Below, in pieces: positions 9,574 to 17,399 of a stretch of 58,152 nucleotides of DNA. How positions within the stretch are numbered: position 1 is the stretch's first letter; the number at the start of each line of letters is the position of its first letter. The notes under the pieces were generated by a model that saw only the letters and a program-made list of their open reading frames with translations, did not search any database and was not told the DNA's origin. Source of the stretch: Clostridia bacterium (GTDB lineage Bacteria; Bacillota; Clostridia; Monoglobales; Monoglobaceae); assembly GCA_017546205.1 (NCBI GenBank), contig JAFYXJ010000011.1, positions 1 to 58,152 of the forward strand. The letters run 5' to 3'. A program made the translations under genes and the position numbers.

Positions 9574-10034
9574 ATTTATATCTTTTTCATCACATTACCA
9601 AAGACCCTATCATTGGTGCATTTCTTGATTACGCAGAAAATTCAGATGAAACCAGTTATTTTACCGCCATGCAAGGCCTGCTTGCCTATGCATCCAAACG
9701 GATTACAAAGGGGAATCTTTTAAAAGAATACTTGCTCCGCTGTATGCTGGAACAGAAATCTCTACCGGACATTTTGCACCTACGGGATTTTTTGCGGCAT
9801 GATGTTAAAACCATCTATCATTTCTTCTGGGAAACGGATTGGGATGCGCAACTCCATCAGAAAGGACTTCTTCCTCTTTCTGATATCACAGTCCCCCCTG
9901 TTCCGGAACCGGTTCCCGGCTACGCATTTTCTCTGTCTGCAATGATTGACTGCTCCTCCAACGAGGCTTTGGGCGGTGCAATCCTTGCTCACATTGAAAG
10001 TTTTGGGTATGGCAACCCCGAAAGCAACATATAA
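9570..10034 (+). CDS. Small protein of unknown function, coupled to the CsaB fusion gene
   Basis: A 154-residue protein starting at ATGA, which overlaps the stop of the upstream gene. It is acidic and helical, with no signal peptide or membrane helix. It has a proline-rich linker (PPVPEPVPG) at about residues 109-117 and ends GGAILAHIESFGYGNP. Its N terminus vaguely resembles the leading domain of DUF815 ATPases, but there is no Walker motif and the protein stops before any ATPase core. Treat function as unknown. The tight coupling suggests a role with the glycan-modifying enzyme. Confidence 0.7.
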   Translation: MNLYLFHHITKDPIIGAFLDYAENSDETSYFTAMQGLLAYASKRITKGNLLKEYLLRCMLEQKSLPDILHLRDFLRHDVKTIYHFFWETDWDAQLHQKGLLPLSDITVPPVPEPVPGYAFSLSAMIDCSSNEALGGAILAHIESFGYGNPESNI

Positions 10035-10047
10035 TGAAGAAACTGTC

Positions 10048-10076
10048 TTGCATTTTTATAGAATCTGTTGTATGAT
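10048..10076 (+). promoter_or_regulatory. Promoter of the VanW-family gene
   Basis: TTGCAT (10048-10053), 17 bases, TATGAT (10071-10076). A TTG at 10068 in the same frame as the coding region lies inside this promoter, which supports the ATG at 10113 as the true start. Confidence 0.82.
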
Positions 10077-10112
10077 AGATACACTAGGTTCATCATTTTG
10101 GAGCGTGAGTTT

Positions 10113-11786
10113 ATGTCCAGACAAAATAATTCTTCCGGCGATGTGCCGGAGAAAAAGAGGTTCAGCAAAAAAGGATGGGTACTTCTTATTTCCGTTCTGT
10201 TGCTGATTTTTCTTCCCATAACCGCTTTGGCGGTCTATGTCAGCAACTACAGTGATATTTTCCCCAATATTTATGTCGGCGATATTTCTCTTTCGGGTAA
10301 ATCCCCCGACGAGGCATACGCCTTACTGACTGAAACATACAGAGCCGATGTCCTTGTAGGGCAGACCTTGGTGCTGAATTGTGAAGAGAATACCCGTGAA
10401 ATTCCAGCCACAGACCTTGCCATTCAATACCAGAACAAAGAAACGGTAGATGAGGCATTGGCAATGGGAAACACTGGAAATCCTGTCCTTTCTTCCATTC
10501 GCTTTGTGAAGCAACTGTTTGCCCCCGTTCATATTGCACCCGCCATCACTTACGATGCGGCGCTGCTCCATGATGTCATGAATGAACTTTCTCTTCCTTA
10601 CGAGGTGGAGCCTGTGAATTTCACCTTTGAAATTGCCAAAGACGAAGTTACCATTCATGCTCCGGTGGCAGGAGTCAAAATAGATCGAGATGCCATTTGT
10701 TCCGAGATCGAGGACAATATTCGTCGGCTTTCTCTCAATCCAGTCACCATGGAACTGAAAACCACCCCTGCGGAAGAACTGGATTTTGAAAGTTTTTATG
10801 AATGGTTGACCTCTCCGGCAGAAAATGCAACATACTATAAAGACGAGAACGGCACCATACAGGTTCAGCGGGAGAAACTGCAATGCACCGTGGATAAGGA
10901 TATCGTAAAAGCGGCAATTGCCACCATTGAACAGTCCGAAAATGACCGTGCCACATTTCAGGTTACCACAACGGAACCGGAGGTACTGTCCCTGACTTTA
11001 AAAGATACTTTATACAAGGATAAGCTGGGTAGTTATACCACCTATTACAACGGCACATACGCCAGAAACAACAATGTACAACTGGCAGCCAGCCGTATCA
11101 ACGGATACGAACTGATGCCGGGCGAAGAATTTTCCTATGACAAAACCATTCTTCCTCGTACAGCAGAAAACGGATATATGGCGGCTCCCGTTTATGTTGG
11201 AAATAAAGTAGAAAGCGGTATGGGCGGCGGTATTTGCCAACCCTCCTCCACTCTTTACGGAGCGGCATTGTACGCCAATCTGGAAATTCTGGAACGGCAT
11301 AACCACAGCATGTTGGTTAGTTACATGCCGGCAGGACTGGACGCAACCATCTCTCAAGGCGCTCTGGATTTGAGACTTCGCAACAATACCCCCTATCCGG
11401 TCAAGATTGCATCACAGGCATCCGGCGGTGTTCTCACATTCAGTATTTGGGGATATAACCCTGAGAACATTTCTGTCAACATTGTTCGAAGCGGCAGCGA
11501 ATATCAATACTATGCTACCCGTATTGTCATGAAAGACGGGGTAGAAATTAGTCGGGAATCCCTTTCTTCCAGCCGATATGTTCCGCCCGCACCCACGCCG
11601 GAACCTTCAGCAAGTCCTGAACCGGAGGCAACGCCGGAACCCGAAAATGGTTCCACAGAAACACCATCACCCACAAGTGAAACCGAAAACACACCTGTCG
11701 GCACCACGATGCCTCAGGCCCCCTCTGCACCCTCTGTCGTACCAACTACGGCACCCACATCCAGCGGACTGACTGTTGCAGACTAA
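10113..11786 (+). CDS. VanW-family membrane-anchored protein with peptidoglycan-binding region
   Basis: A 557-residue protein from ATG 10113 (GGAG nine bases before it). A basic cytoplasmic N terminus is followed by one membrane helix (VLLISVLLLIFLPITALAVY, about residues 22-41), so the bulk lies outside the membrane. Residues about 75-290 resemble the putative peptidoglycan-binding region that precedes VanW domains. Residues about 300-440 are the VanW domain, with GEEFSYDKTI, GGGICQPSSTLYGAAL and RHNHSM. The last 60 residues are a Pro/Thr/Ser/Glu tail, probably wall-spanning. VanW proteins occur near glycopeptide-resistance genes and widely in sporeformers; their activity is not settled. Confidence 0.9.
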   Translation: MSRQNNSSGDVPEKKRFSKKGWVLLISVLLLIFLPITALAVYVSNYSDIFPNIYVGDISLSGKSPDEAYALLTETYRADVLVGQTLVLNCEENTREIPATDLAIQYQNKETVDEALAMGNTGNPVLSSIRFVKQLFAPVHIAPAITYDAALLHDVMNELSLPYEVEPVNFTFEIAKDEVTIHAPVAGVKIDRDAICSEIEDNIRRLSLNPVTMELKTTPAEELDFESFYEWLTSPAENATYYKDENGTIQVQREKLQCTVDKDIVKAAIATIEQSENDRATFQVTTTEPEVLSLTLKDTLYKDKLGSYTTYYNGTYARNNNVQLAASRINGYELMPGEEFSYDKTILPRTAENGYMAAPVYVGNKVESGMGGGICQPSSTLYGAALYANLEILERHNHSMLVSYMPAGLDATISQGALDLRLRNNTPYPVKIASQASGGVLTFSIWGYNPENISVNIVRSGSEYQYYATRIVMKDGVEISRESLSSSRYVPPAPTPEPSASPEPEATPEPENGSTETPSPTSETENTPVGTTMPQAPSAPSVVPTTAPTSSGLTVAD

Positions 11787-11797
11787 TACAAGTTCAT

Positions 11798-11912
11798 ATT
11801 CTTCAGGGATCGGTGAAATTCCGTACCGGCGGTAATGTTTGTGAAACTAGCCCGCGAGCGAAAGCAGATTCGGTGAGATTCCGAAGCCGACAGTATAGTC
11901 TGGATGAAAGAA
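11798..11912 (+). ncRNA. FMN riboswitch (RFN element)
   Basis: The region has the conserved RFN blocks in order: TTCAGGGATCGGTGAAATTC, ACCGGCGGTAAT, GCCCGCGAGC, CAGATTCGGTGAGATTCC, GAAGCCGACAGT, and a closing GGATGAAAGAAG that pairs with the first block. FMN binding would fold the aptamer and allow the terminator downstream to form, shutting off the riboflavin transporter gene. Confidence 0.95.
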
Positions 11913-11930
11913 GCACGCTATGATGCATAT

Positions 11931-11972
11931 AAAACGCCCCTGAACCAATGTCTCAGGGGCGTTTTCATTTTT
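11931..11972 (+). terminator. Expression-platform terminator of the FMN riboswitch
   Basis: A 13-bp stem, AAAACGCCCCTGA (11931-11943) with TCAGGGGCGTTTT (11953-11965), then CATTTTTA. It lies between aptamer and ribU, which points to transcriptional attenuation. Confidence 0.9.
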
Positions 11973-11994
11973 ATTGATAAGGAGAATACATAGT

Positions 11995-12591
11995 ATGAAA
12001 AACAAATATTTAACCACCCGTTTGATAGCATCGGTAGCCATTGGAGGTGCAATTTCTTTTATTCTGATGCTTCTAGAATTGAGTCTGCCCATTGCCCCCG
12101 CCTTTATCAAACTGGATTTTTCTGATTTCCCGTCTTTGATTCTCGCTTTTGCATTTGGTCCTTTTGCGGGAATTCTTACCGAACTGATCAAAAACCTTTT
12201 ACATTTGTTTATCACCAGCACCTTCGGGGTTGGAGAACTTTCCAACTTTTTATTGGGCGCAGTCTTTACCGGCTCTGCCGGCTGGTATTATAAATATCAT
12301 AAAACACGGCAAGGCGCCTTGGTTGCTATGCTGATTGGTACTCTTTGCTTTTCTGCTTTTGGCATTTTCTCCAACTTATTTTTAATGTTTCCGTTCTATA
12401 CCAAAGTCATGGGAATTCCCATAGAGGCAATTATTGGTATGTGCAGAAAAATCCTTCCCTTTGTTGACAGCCAATCCAAAGTTATTTTACTTAGTGTAAC
12501 TCCCTTCAATCTTTTCAAAGGCATTCTGGTATCTTTCGTAACATTTCTGCTCTACAAGCATTTATCCCCTCTTCTGCACGGAAAACGATAA
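11995..12591 (+). CDS. ribU: Riboflavin ECF transporter S component
   Basis: A 198-residue, strongly hydrophobic protein with five to six membrane helices. It has LILAFAFGPFAGILTELIKNLLHLF, the loop typical of RibU, and binds riboflavin for import with the shared ECF energising module, which is not in this window. Start ATG 11995 is chosen because AAGGAG lies 12 bases upstream; a TTG at 11974 is in frame but inside the leader. The FMN riboswitch directly upstream agrees with the assignment. Confidence 0.93.
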   Translation: MKNKYLTTRLIASVAIGGAISFILMLLELSLPIAPAFIKLDFSDFPSLILAFAFGPFAGILTELIKNLLHLFITSTFGVGELSNFLLGAVFTGSAGWYYKYHKTRQGALVAMLIGTLCFSAFGIFSNLFLMFPFYTKVMGIPIEAIIGMCRKILPFVDSQSKVILLSVTPFNLFKGILVSFVTFLLYKHLSPLLHGKR

Positions 12592-12592
12592 A

Positions 12593-12627
12593 AAAGAGCA
12601 AAGGAACTATTTGTTCCTTTGCTCTTT
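12593..12627. terminator. Bidirectional terminator between ribU and ricT
   Basis: A 15-bp perfect stem, AAAGAGCAAAGGAAC (12593-12607) / GTTCCTTTGCTCTTT (12613-12627), with a five-base loop between two convergent genes. Confidence 0.88.
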
Positions 12628-12628
12628 C

Positions 12629-13702
12629 TTAATATCCGTTGCTATAACCGCCTTGTTGCGGTGCCGGTTTTTCGTCGTTATTCTTTTTTTCTCCGTTTCC
12701 GGATTTCTTCGGTCTTCTGCGATGGTGCCGGCGATGCCGATTCCCTTTGTCCTGTTTGGATTCCTGTTCCGGATTGACTGCCGGCTTTTGTTCCGATTCT
12801 CCCGAAGCCTCTTCTGACGTCATCATTTCATAAGCAGGTTCTTCTTCCTCTTTATCCTTGGGGCGTTCCAACCGGACTTTTCCATTCTTATCCAGAGCTT
12901 GAAAATCACCCAGAACATAGGTTTCCAATCTGCCATTTTCTCCTGACTCGTCAGGGAACCTAACTTTAATCTGTCCTTTTAAAGTAGCAGTTTCTGCCAC
13001 AATTCCAACGCCATCAGGGGTTTCTACCTTATCGCCTCGCTTTGGCATTTTTGCAAGCATGTCTTCGTATGCATCCTGCTCATATTGCAGACAGCACATC
13101 AATCGACCGCAAGCACCGGAAATCTTGGTGGGGTTTAAAGACAGTCCCTGCTCTTTTGCCATTTTAATGGAGACAGGTTGAAAATCATTCAAAAAGGTGC
13201 TGCAACAAAGAAAGCGACCACAGATACCCAGACTCCCCAACTGACGCGCCTCATCACGGACACCAATTTGCCGAAGTTCAATTCTGGTACGGAACATACT
13301 CGCCAGAGATTTTACCAATTCCCGAAAATCCACTCTGCCGTCCGCCGTAAAATAAAACAGAATCTTACTGCGGTCAAAGGTGTATTCTGCGCTAACCAAT
13401 TTCATCTCCAGTTTATGCTGGGCGATCTGTTCTACCGCAATGTTGAAAGCCTCTTTTTCCAGTTCCTTATTCTCTTCCGCCTGACGGAAATCCTGCTCCG
13501 TTGCGGGTCTGAGAATGGGTTTTAGCGGAGGAACAACCTCACTTTCATCCACCATTTTATTGGGAATCACAACTTTTCCCATCTCAACACCCCGGGCAGT
13601 TTCCACTAGCACATGGGTTCCGTTTTCTATTTGCATCCCTTTGGGATCAAAGTAGTACGCTTTCCCTCCGCTACTGAATTTAACTCCTATGATTTCTATC
13701 AT
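12629..13702 (-). CDS. ricT: RicT/YaaT, PSP1-domain regulatory protein
   Basis: A 357-residue protein from ATG 13702 (GGAGG nearby). The PSP1 domain shows VLVETARGVEMGKVV, EYTFDRSKILFYFTADGRVDFRELV, RTRIELRQIGVRDEAR, and a cysteine-rich GICGRFLCCSTFL...GACGRLMCCLQYEQDAY. RicT forms the RicA-RicF-RicT complex that acts on RNase Y and, in Bacillus, on sporulation. The C-terminal 70 residues are a low-complexity, basic, histidine/arginine-rich tail (HRRHHRRRPKK). Its start overlaps the end of holB by 23 bases, so the two are coupled. Confidence 0.93.
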   Translation of the reverse strand: MIEIIGVKFSSGGKAYYFDPKGMQIENGTHVLVETARGVEMGKVVIPNKMVDESEVVPPLKPILRPATEQDFRQAEENKELEKEAFNIAVEQIAQHKLEMKLVSAEYTFDRSKILFYFTADGRVDFRELVKSLASMFRTRIELRQIGVRDEARQLGSLGICGRFLCCSTFLNDFQPVSIKMAKEQGLSLNPTKISGACGRLMCCLQYEQDAYEDMLAKMPKRGDKVETPDGVGIVAETATLKGQIKVRFPDESGENGRLETYVLGDFQALDKNGKVRLERPKDKEEEEPAYEMMTSEEASGESEQKPAVNPEQESKQDKGNRHRRHHRRRPKKSGNGEKKNNDEKPAPQQGGYSNGY

Positions 13703-14654
13703 GGATTTCCTCCCAATATTCCGTTGCCATGCAGAGCACCGCAATCGGATAGTTCACATTTTGCGCAATCATGCGCTGATATTTCATGGTTATTTCACCA
13801 AACCGAGTGGCTGACTGTTTTGGAATCTTCTCACAAAACTTACGGATTGTCTCTTCCTGATCGGTATTTACCACCGTGCCGGCTCCCAGTTTTACTACCA
13901 TCATATCTCGGCTCAACGAAAGCAATACCTCCAAAACAAAATCACACTGCCCCCGCGCTTGCTTTAAAAAGTTCACAAAATCATACAAGTTCCGGTGATT
14001 ACTATCTGTCAATCCAAACATCTTTTGGAAAGTTTCTTCTCGCAATGCTGTAGCATCCGTATCCTCCAACAGTTCCAGTGCCTTGCCGATAGAACCTGAG
14101 CTCATGACAGAGATTCTGTCCGCGTCCTTACGGTTAAGCCCCCGCTCCCGTTCCAGATAGCCAGCAATTTCATCCTGACTGACAGGTTGCATCCGCAAAA
14201 TCATTGCACGAGATAGAATGGTGGGCAAAAAACTGTTGGCGTTCTCCGCTAGAAGCAGAATGGTACAATAGCCCGGAGGTTCCTCAAATACTTTAAGCAG
14301 GCTATTTTGTGCCGGCGCCTGCATAGAATCAGCGCCCGGAATCACATACACCTTTTTTTCTCCCATATAGGGACGGACGTATACATCCTTACGCATACTC
14401 CGTACCGTCTCTACCGAAATCGTATCCTGTTTTTTTGAAGCATCGTACCGCTGGTTGGTAATCACTGCAAAATCAGGGTGTGTATCCGGATTTTCGGTGT
14501 CTAAAATCGCGGCGGCAAATGCTTTTGCCAGTGTCATCTTGCCCATTCCTTTGCCGCCCTCAATAATATAAGCATGTCCCACACGGTTTTCATTCAGGGT
14601 GTGGGTAAGGAGACTTTTTGCGGACTCGTTGCCCAGTATCTTTGAAAAATCCAT
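13680..14654 (-). CDS. holB: DNA polymerase III delta' subunit
   Basis: A 324-residue AAA+ clamp-loader subunit. It starts MDFSKILGNESAKSLL, has a Walker A GGKGMGKMTLAKA (about residues 34-46) and the stretch NSLLKVFEEPPGYCTILLLAENANSFLPTILSRA. The cysteines of the usual delta' zinc module after Walker A are missing (DTENPDTHPDFAVI instead), and the SRC motif reads SRA. Both features suggest a divergent but intact delta'. The glyS-holB-ricT order here is typical of Firmicute holB-ricT pairing. Confidence 0.9.
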   Translation of the reverse strand: MDFSKILGNESAKSLLTHTLNENRVGHAYIIEGGKGMGKMTLAKAFAAAILDTENPDTHPDFAVITNQRYDASKKQDTISVETVRSMRKDVYVRPYMGEKKVYVIPGADSMQAPAQNSLLKVFEEPPGYCTILLLAENANSFLPTILSRAMILRMQPVSQDEIAGYLERERGLNRKDADRISVMSSGSIGKALELLEDTDATALREETFQKMFGLTDSNHRNLYDFVNFLKQARGQCDFVLEVLLSLSRDMMVVKLGAGTVVNTDQEETIRKFCEKIPKQSATRFGEITMKYQRMIAQNVNYPIAVLCMATEYWEEIHDRNHRS

Positions 14655-14678
14655 ACCCTCACACCCCTCTTGGATATT

Positions 14679-16061
14679 TTAGAATTTCAATGCTTTGCGG
14701 ATATATTCATTCAGTTCGTCAATCTTGATTCTTTCTTGCTCCATGCTGTCGCGATGACGGATGGTAACACTGTTATCGGTTTCAGAATCAAAGTCATAGG
14801 TGATACAGAACGGAGTTCCGATCTCATCCTGACGGCGATACCGCTTACCAATACTTCCGGACTCATCAAATTCGCAGACAAATTCTTCTGCTAACATCTG
14901 GTATACCTCAGTTGCCTTTTCGGACAACTTTTTAGAAAGGGGCAAAACAGCCGCTTTCACCGGTGCCAATGCCGGATGGAAGTGCATAACCGTACGTACA
15001 TCATTCTTTTCTGCATCAATCACTTCTTCGTCGTATGCTTCAACCAGGAAAGCAAGTGCAACACGGTCTGCACCCAGAGACGGCTCTACACAGTAAGGAA
15101 CATACTTTTCATTGGTTTCCGGATCGGTATATTCCATCTTCTCGCCACTGTGCTGACTATGCTGTTTCAAGTCATAATCAGTTCTGTCCGCAATGCCCCA
15201 GAGTTCACCCCAACCAAAGGGGAACATAAATTCAATATCGGTGGTTGCATTGCTGTAGTGAGATAATTCTTCCTGCTCATGGTCACGAAGTTTCAGATTT
15301 TCTTCCTTAATGCCCAAAGAGAGCAAAAAGTTTTTACAGTAATCTTTCCAGTAAGAGAACCACTCAAGGTCGGTGCCGGGTTTACAGAAGAACTCCAGTT
15401 CCATCTGCTCAAACTCACGGGTACGGAAAGTAAAATTACCGGGAGTAATTTCGTTACGGAAAGATTTACCTACCTGACCAATGCCAAACGGAATCTTCTT
15501 TCTGGATGTTCTCTGTACGTTCTTAAAGTTTACAAAAATACCCTGTGCGGTTTCGGGACGGAGATAAATTTCATTCTTGCTATCCTCGGTAACGCCCTGG
15601 AATGTTTTGAACATCAGGTTAAACTTACGAATATCGGTGAAGTTGTGCTTTCCGCAAGAGGGGCAGGGAATCTGATTTTCCTCAATGAACTGCATCATCT
15701 TCTCGTCAGACCAACCATCCGCACTCTGTCCGGCTGCATCTTCAATCAGTTTATCCGCACGGAATCTTGCTTTACACTCTTTACAATCCATCAACGGGTC
15801 GGAAAAACCGCCTACGTGTCCGGATGCAACCCATGTCTGAGGATTCATCAGGATTGCTGCATCAAGACCTACATTGTAAGGGCTTTCTTGCACGAACTTC
15901 TTCCACCAAGCCTTTTTTACATTGTTCTTGAATTCAACACCTAAGGGGCCGTAATCCCAGGTGTTTGCAAGTCCGCCGTAAATTTCAGAGCCTGCATATA
16001 CAAAGCCTCTGCCTTTACAAAGAGCAACGATTTTTTCCATTGTTTTTTCTGTGTTCTTCAT
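14679..16061 (-). CDS. glyQS: Glycyl-tRNA synthetase, single-chain class II form
   Basis: A 460-residue protein with the eukaryote/Gram-positive type fold. It has [23 protein letters not shown] at the N terminus, then [19 protein letters not shown], and motif 2 as [21 protein letters not shown]. The class II catalytic end is [13 protein letters not shown], followed by an anticodon-binding domain. It charges tRNA-Gly. No T-box leader is visible in the 150 bases upstream, although many Firmicute glyS genes have one. It heads the glyS-holB-ricT unit. Confidence 0.97.
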   Translation of the reverse strand: MKNTEKTMEKIVALCKGRGFVYAGSEIYGGLANTWDYGPLGVEFKNNVKKAWWKKFVQESPYNVGLDAAILMNPQTWVASGHVGGFSDPLMDCKECKARFRADKLIEDAAGQSADGWSDEKMMQFIEENQIPCPSCGKHNFTDIRKFNLMFKTFQGVTEDSKNEIYLRPETAQGIFVNFKNVQRTSRKKIPFGIGQVGKSFRNEITPGNFTFRTREFEQMELEFFCKPGTDLEWFSYWKDYCKNFLLSLGIKEENLKLRDHEQEELSHYSNATTDIEFMFPFGWGELWGIADRTDYDLKQHSQHSGEKMEYTDPETNEKYVPYCVEPSLGADRVALAFLVEAYDEEVIDAEKNDVRTVMHFHPALAPVKAAVLPLSKKLSEKATEVYQMLAEEFVCEFDESGSIGKRYRRQDEIGTPFCITYDFDSETDNSVTIRHRDSMEQERIKIDELNEYIRKALKF

Positions 16062-16115
16062 CTCACATCAACCTTTCTATCTGATACACTTGCCTTTTCA
16101 TATCGTTATCATGTT

Positions 16116-16144
16116 ATTTTATCACATATTTCACAGAAATTCAA
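16116..16144 (-). promoter_or_regulatory. Promoter of glyS-holB-ricT
   Basis: On the minus strand TTGAAT (complement of 16139-16144), 17 bases, TAAAAT (complement of 16116-16121). Confidence 0.78.
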
Positions 16145-16208
16145 GCATATTTCGAGAAAAGTTTTCGTCCGTTCTGCATAGACATAATATCAAAAAGGAG
16201 TTGATGTT

Positions 16209-16790
16209 ATGTTAAATTATATCTGGGGCGGTATGATTCTGGTTTCCCTGATCGTTTCGGCGTTGACAGGCAATGTAGAGACTACCGTTGCTGCCGCTGC
16301 ACAAGGGGCAGGAAATGCCGTAGAACTCTGCCTGACCCTCCTTGGCATCCTCTGTCTGTGGACCGGTCTTGCCCGCATAGGAGAACGCGCCGGATTCATC
16401 CGTATTCTATCCCGTCTTCTCCATCCGGTTTTATCTTTTCTGTTTCCAAAGCTGGATCGGAACGACCCTGCCCGAGACAGCATTGTCATGAATTTTGTTG
16501 CAAATCTTCTGGGAATGGGAAATGCGGCAACACCCCTTGGCATCAAGGCCATGCAGGATTTACATGCCCGTAACAAAAAACGGGGCGTTGCCACCAATGA
16601 AATGTGCACCTTTGTTGTTATGAATACCGCATCTCTGCAACTGCTTCCCACCACTTTGATTTCTCTGCGACAAGCCTATGGCTCTGCAGCGCCATCTTCC
16701 ATCATTATTCCGGTTTGGATGGTCAGCATTTGTTCCCTGGCAGTTGGCATTCTTGCCTCCAAATTCATAGAAAGGAGAACCCGGCTTTGA
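16209..16790 (+). CDS. spmA: Spore maturation protein A
   Basis: A 193-residue membrane protein of the nucleoside-recognition (Gate) fold. It shows MLNYIWGGMILVSLIVSALTGN at the N terminus and NFVANLLGMGNAATPLGIKAM, the SpmA signature. With SpmB it is needed for core dehydration and heat resistance of spores. The ATG follows AAAAAGGAG by eight bases. Its TGA overlaps the TTG start of spmB. Confidence 0.94.
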   Translation: MLNYIWGGMILVSLIVSALTGNVETTVAAAAQGAGNAVELCLTLLGILCLWTGLARIGERAGFIRILSRLLHPVLSFLFPKLDRNDPARDSIVMNFVANLLGMGNAATPLGIKAMQDLHARNKKRGVATNEMCTFVVMNTASLQLLPTTLISLRQAYGSAAPSSIIIPVWMVSICSLAVGILASKFIERRTRL

Positions 16791-17308
16791 ACACACTTTC
16801 TTCTTTTGCTGTACCCGCGGTGATCGGTTTCTTTCTGATTTTCGGTATGGTGCGGAGGGTAGGAGTCTATGATTGCTTTGTGGAGGGTGCCAAAGACGGC
16901 TTGCAAAGTCTGGTGGGCATTATTCCTGCCTTAATCGGTTTGATGGTGGCAATCAGCATGTTTCGAGCCAGCTGTGCCCTGGAACTGCTGGCACACCTAC
17001 TCTCCCCTTTGCTAAGTACATTGCATCTTCCCCCTGATGTTCTTCCTCTCGCCTTGCTTCGTCCTATCTCCGGAAGTGCCTCCACTGCCATTGTCACCGA
17101 TATTTTCAGCACCGCCGGACCGGATTCTCCCGCCGGTACCATTGCCTCGGTTATGATGGGATCTACCGAGACAACCTTTTACACCGTAGCGGTCTACTTT
17201 GGTGCCTTAGGCATCAAAAACACCCGGCATACCATCCCCTGTGCTCTTCTCGCAGACCTGACCGGCATTCTTTTGTCAATTTTTGTGTCTCATTGGTGTT
17301 TACTATAA
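16787..17308 (+). CDS. spmB: Spore maturation protein B
   Basis: A 173-residue membrane protein with GMVRRVGVYDCFVEGAKDGLQ, LLRPISGSAS and MMGSTETTFYTVAVYFG, typical of SpmB. The start is TTG at 16787: it overlaps the spmA stop (TTGA) and sits ten bases after AAAGGAG. An in-frame ATG at 16604 lies deep inside spmA without a ribosome site and is rejected. It works with SpmA, and the pair supports an endospore-forming host. Confidence 0.92.
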   Translation: MNTLSSFAVPAVIGFFLIFGMVRRVGVYDCFVEGAKDGLQSLVGIIPALIGLMVAISMFRASCALELLAHLLSPLLSTLHLPPDVLPLALLRPISGSASTAIVTDIFSTAGPDSPAGTIASVMMGSTETTFYTVAVYFGALGIKNTRHTIPCALLADLTGILLSIFVSHWCLL

Positions 17309-17399
17309 CAAAAATGAAAGCAAATTGTAACAGTTTTCTCCTTATTTTTATGATATACTATATTTGGATTGTTATAATCAAAGTAAGGAGGCCTGTTCT

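Noticed and set aside
16062..16208. A T-box leader before glyS
   Set aside because: No UGGN-type T-box sequence, specifier stem or leader terminator; only a plain promoter fits in this short region.
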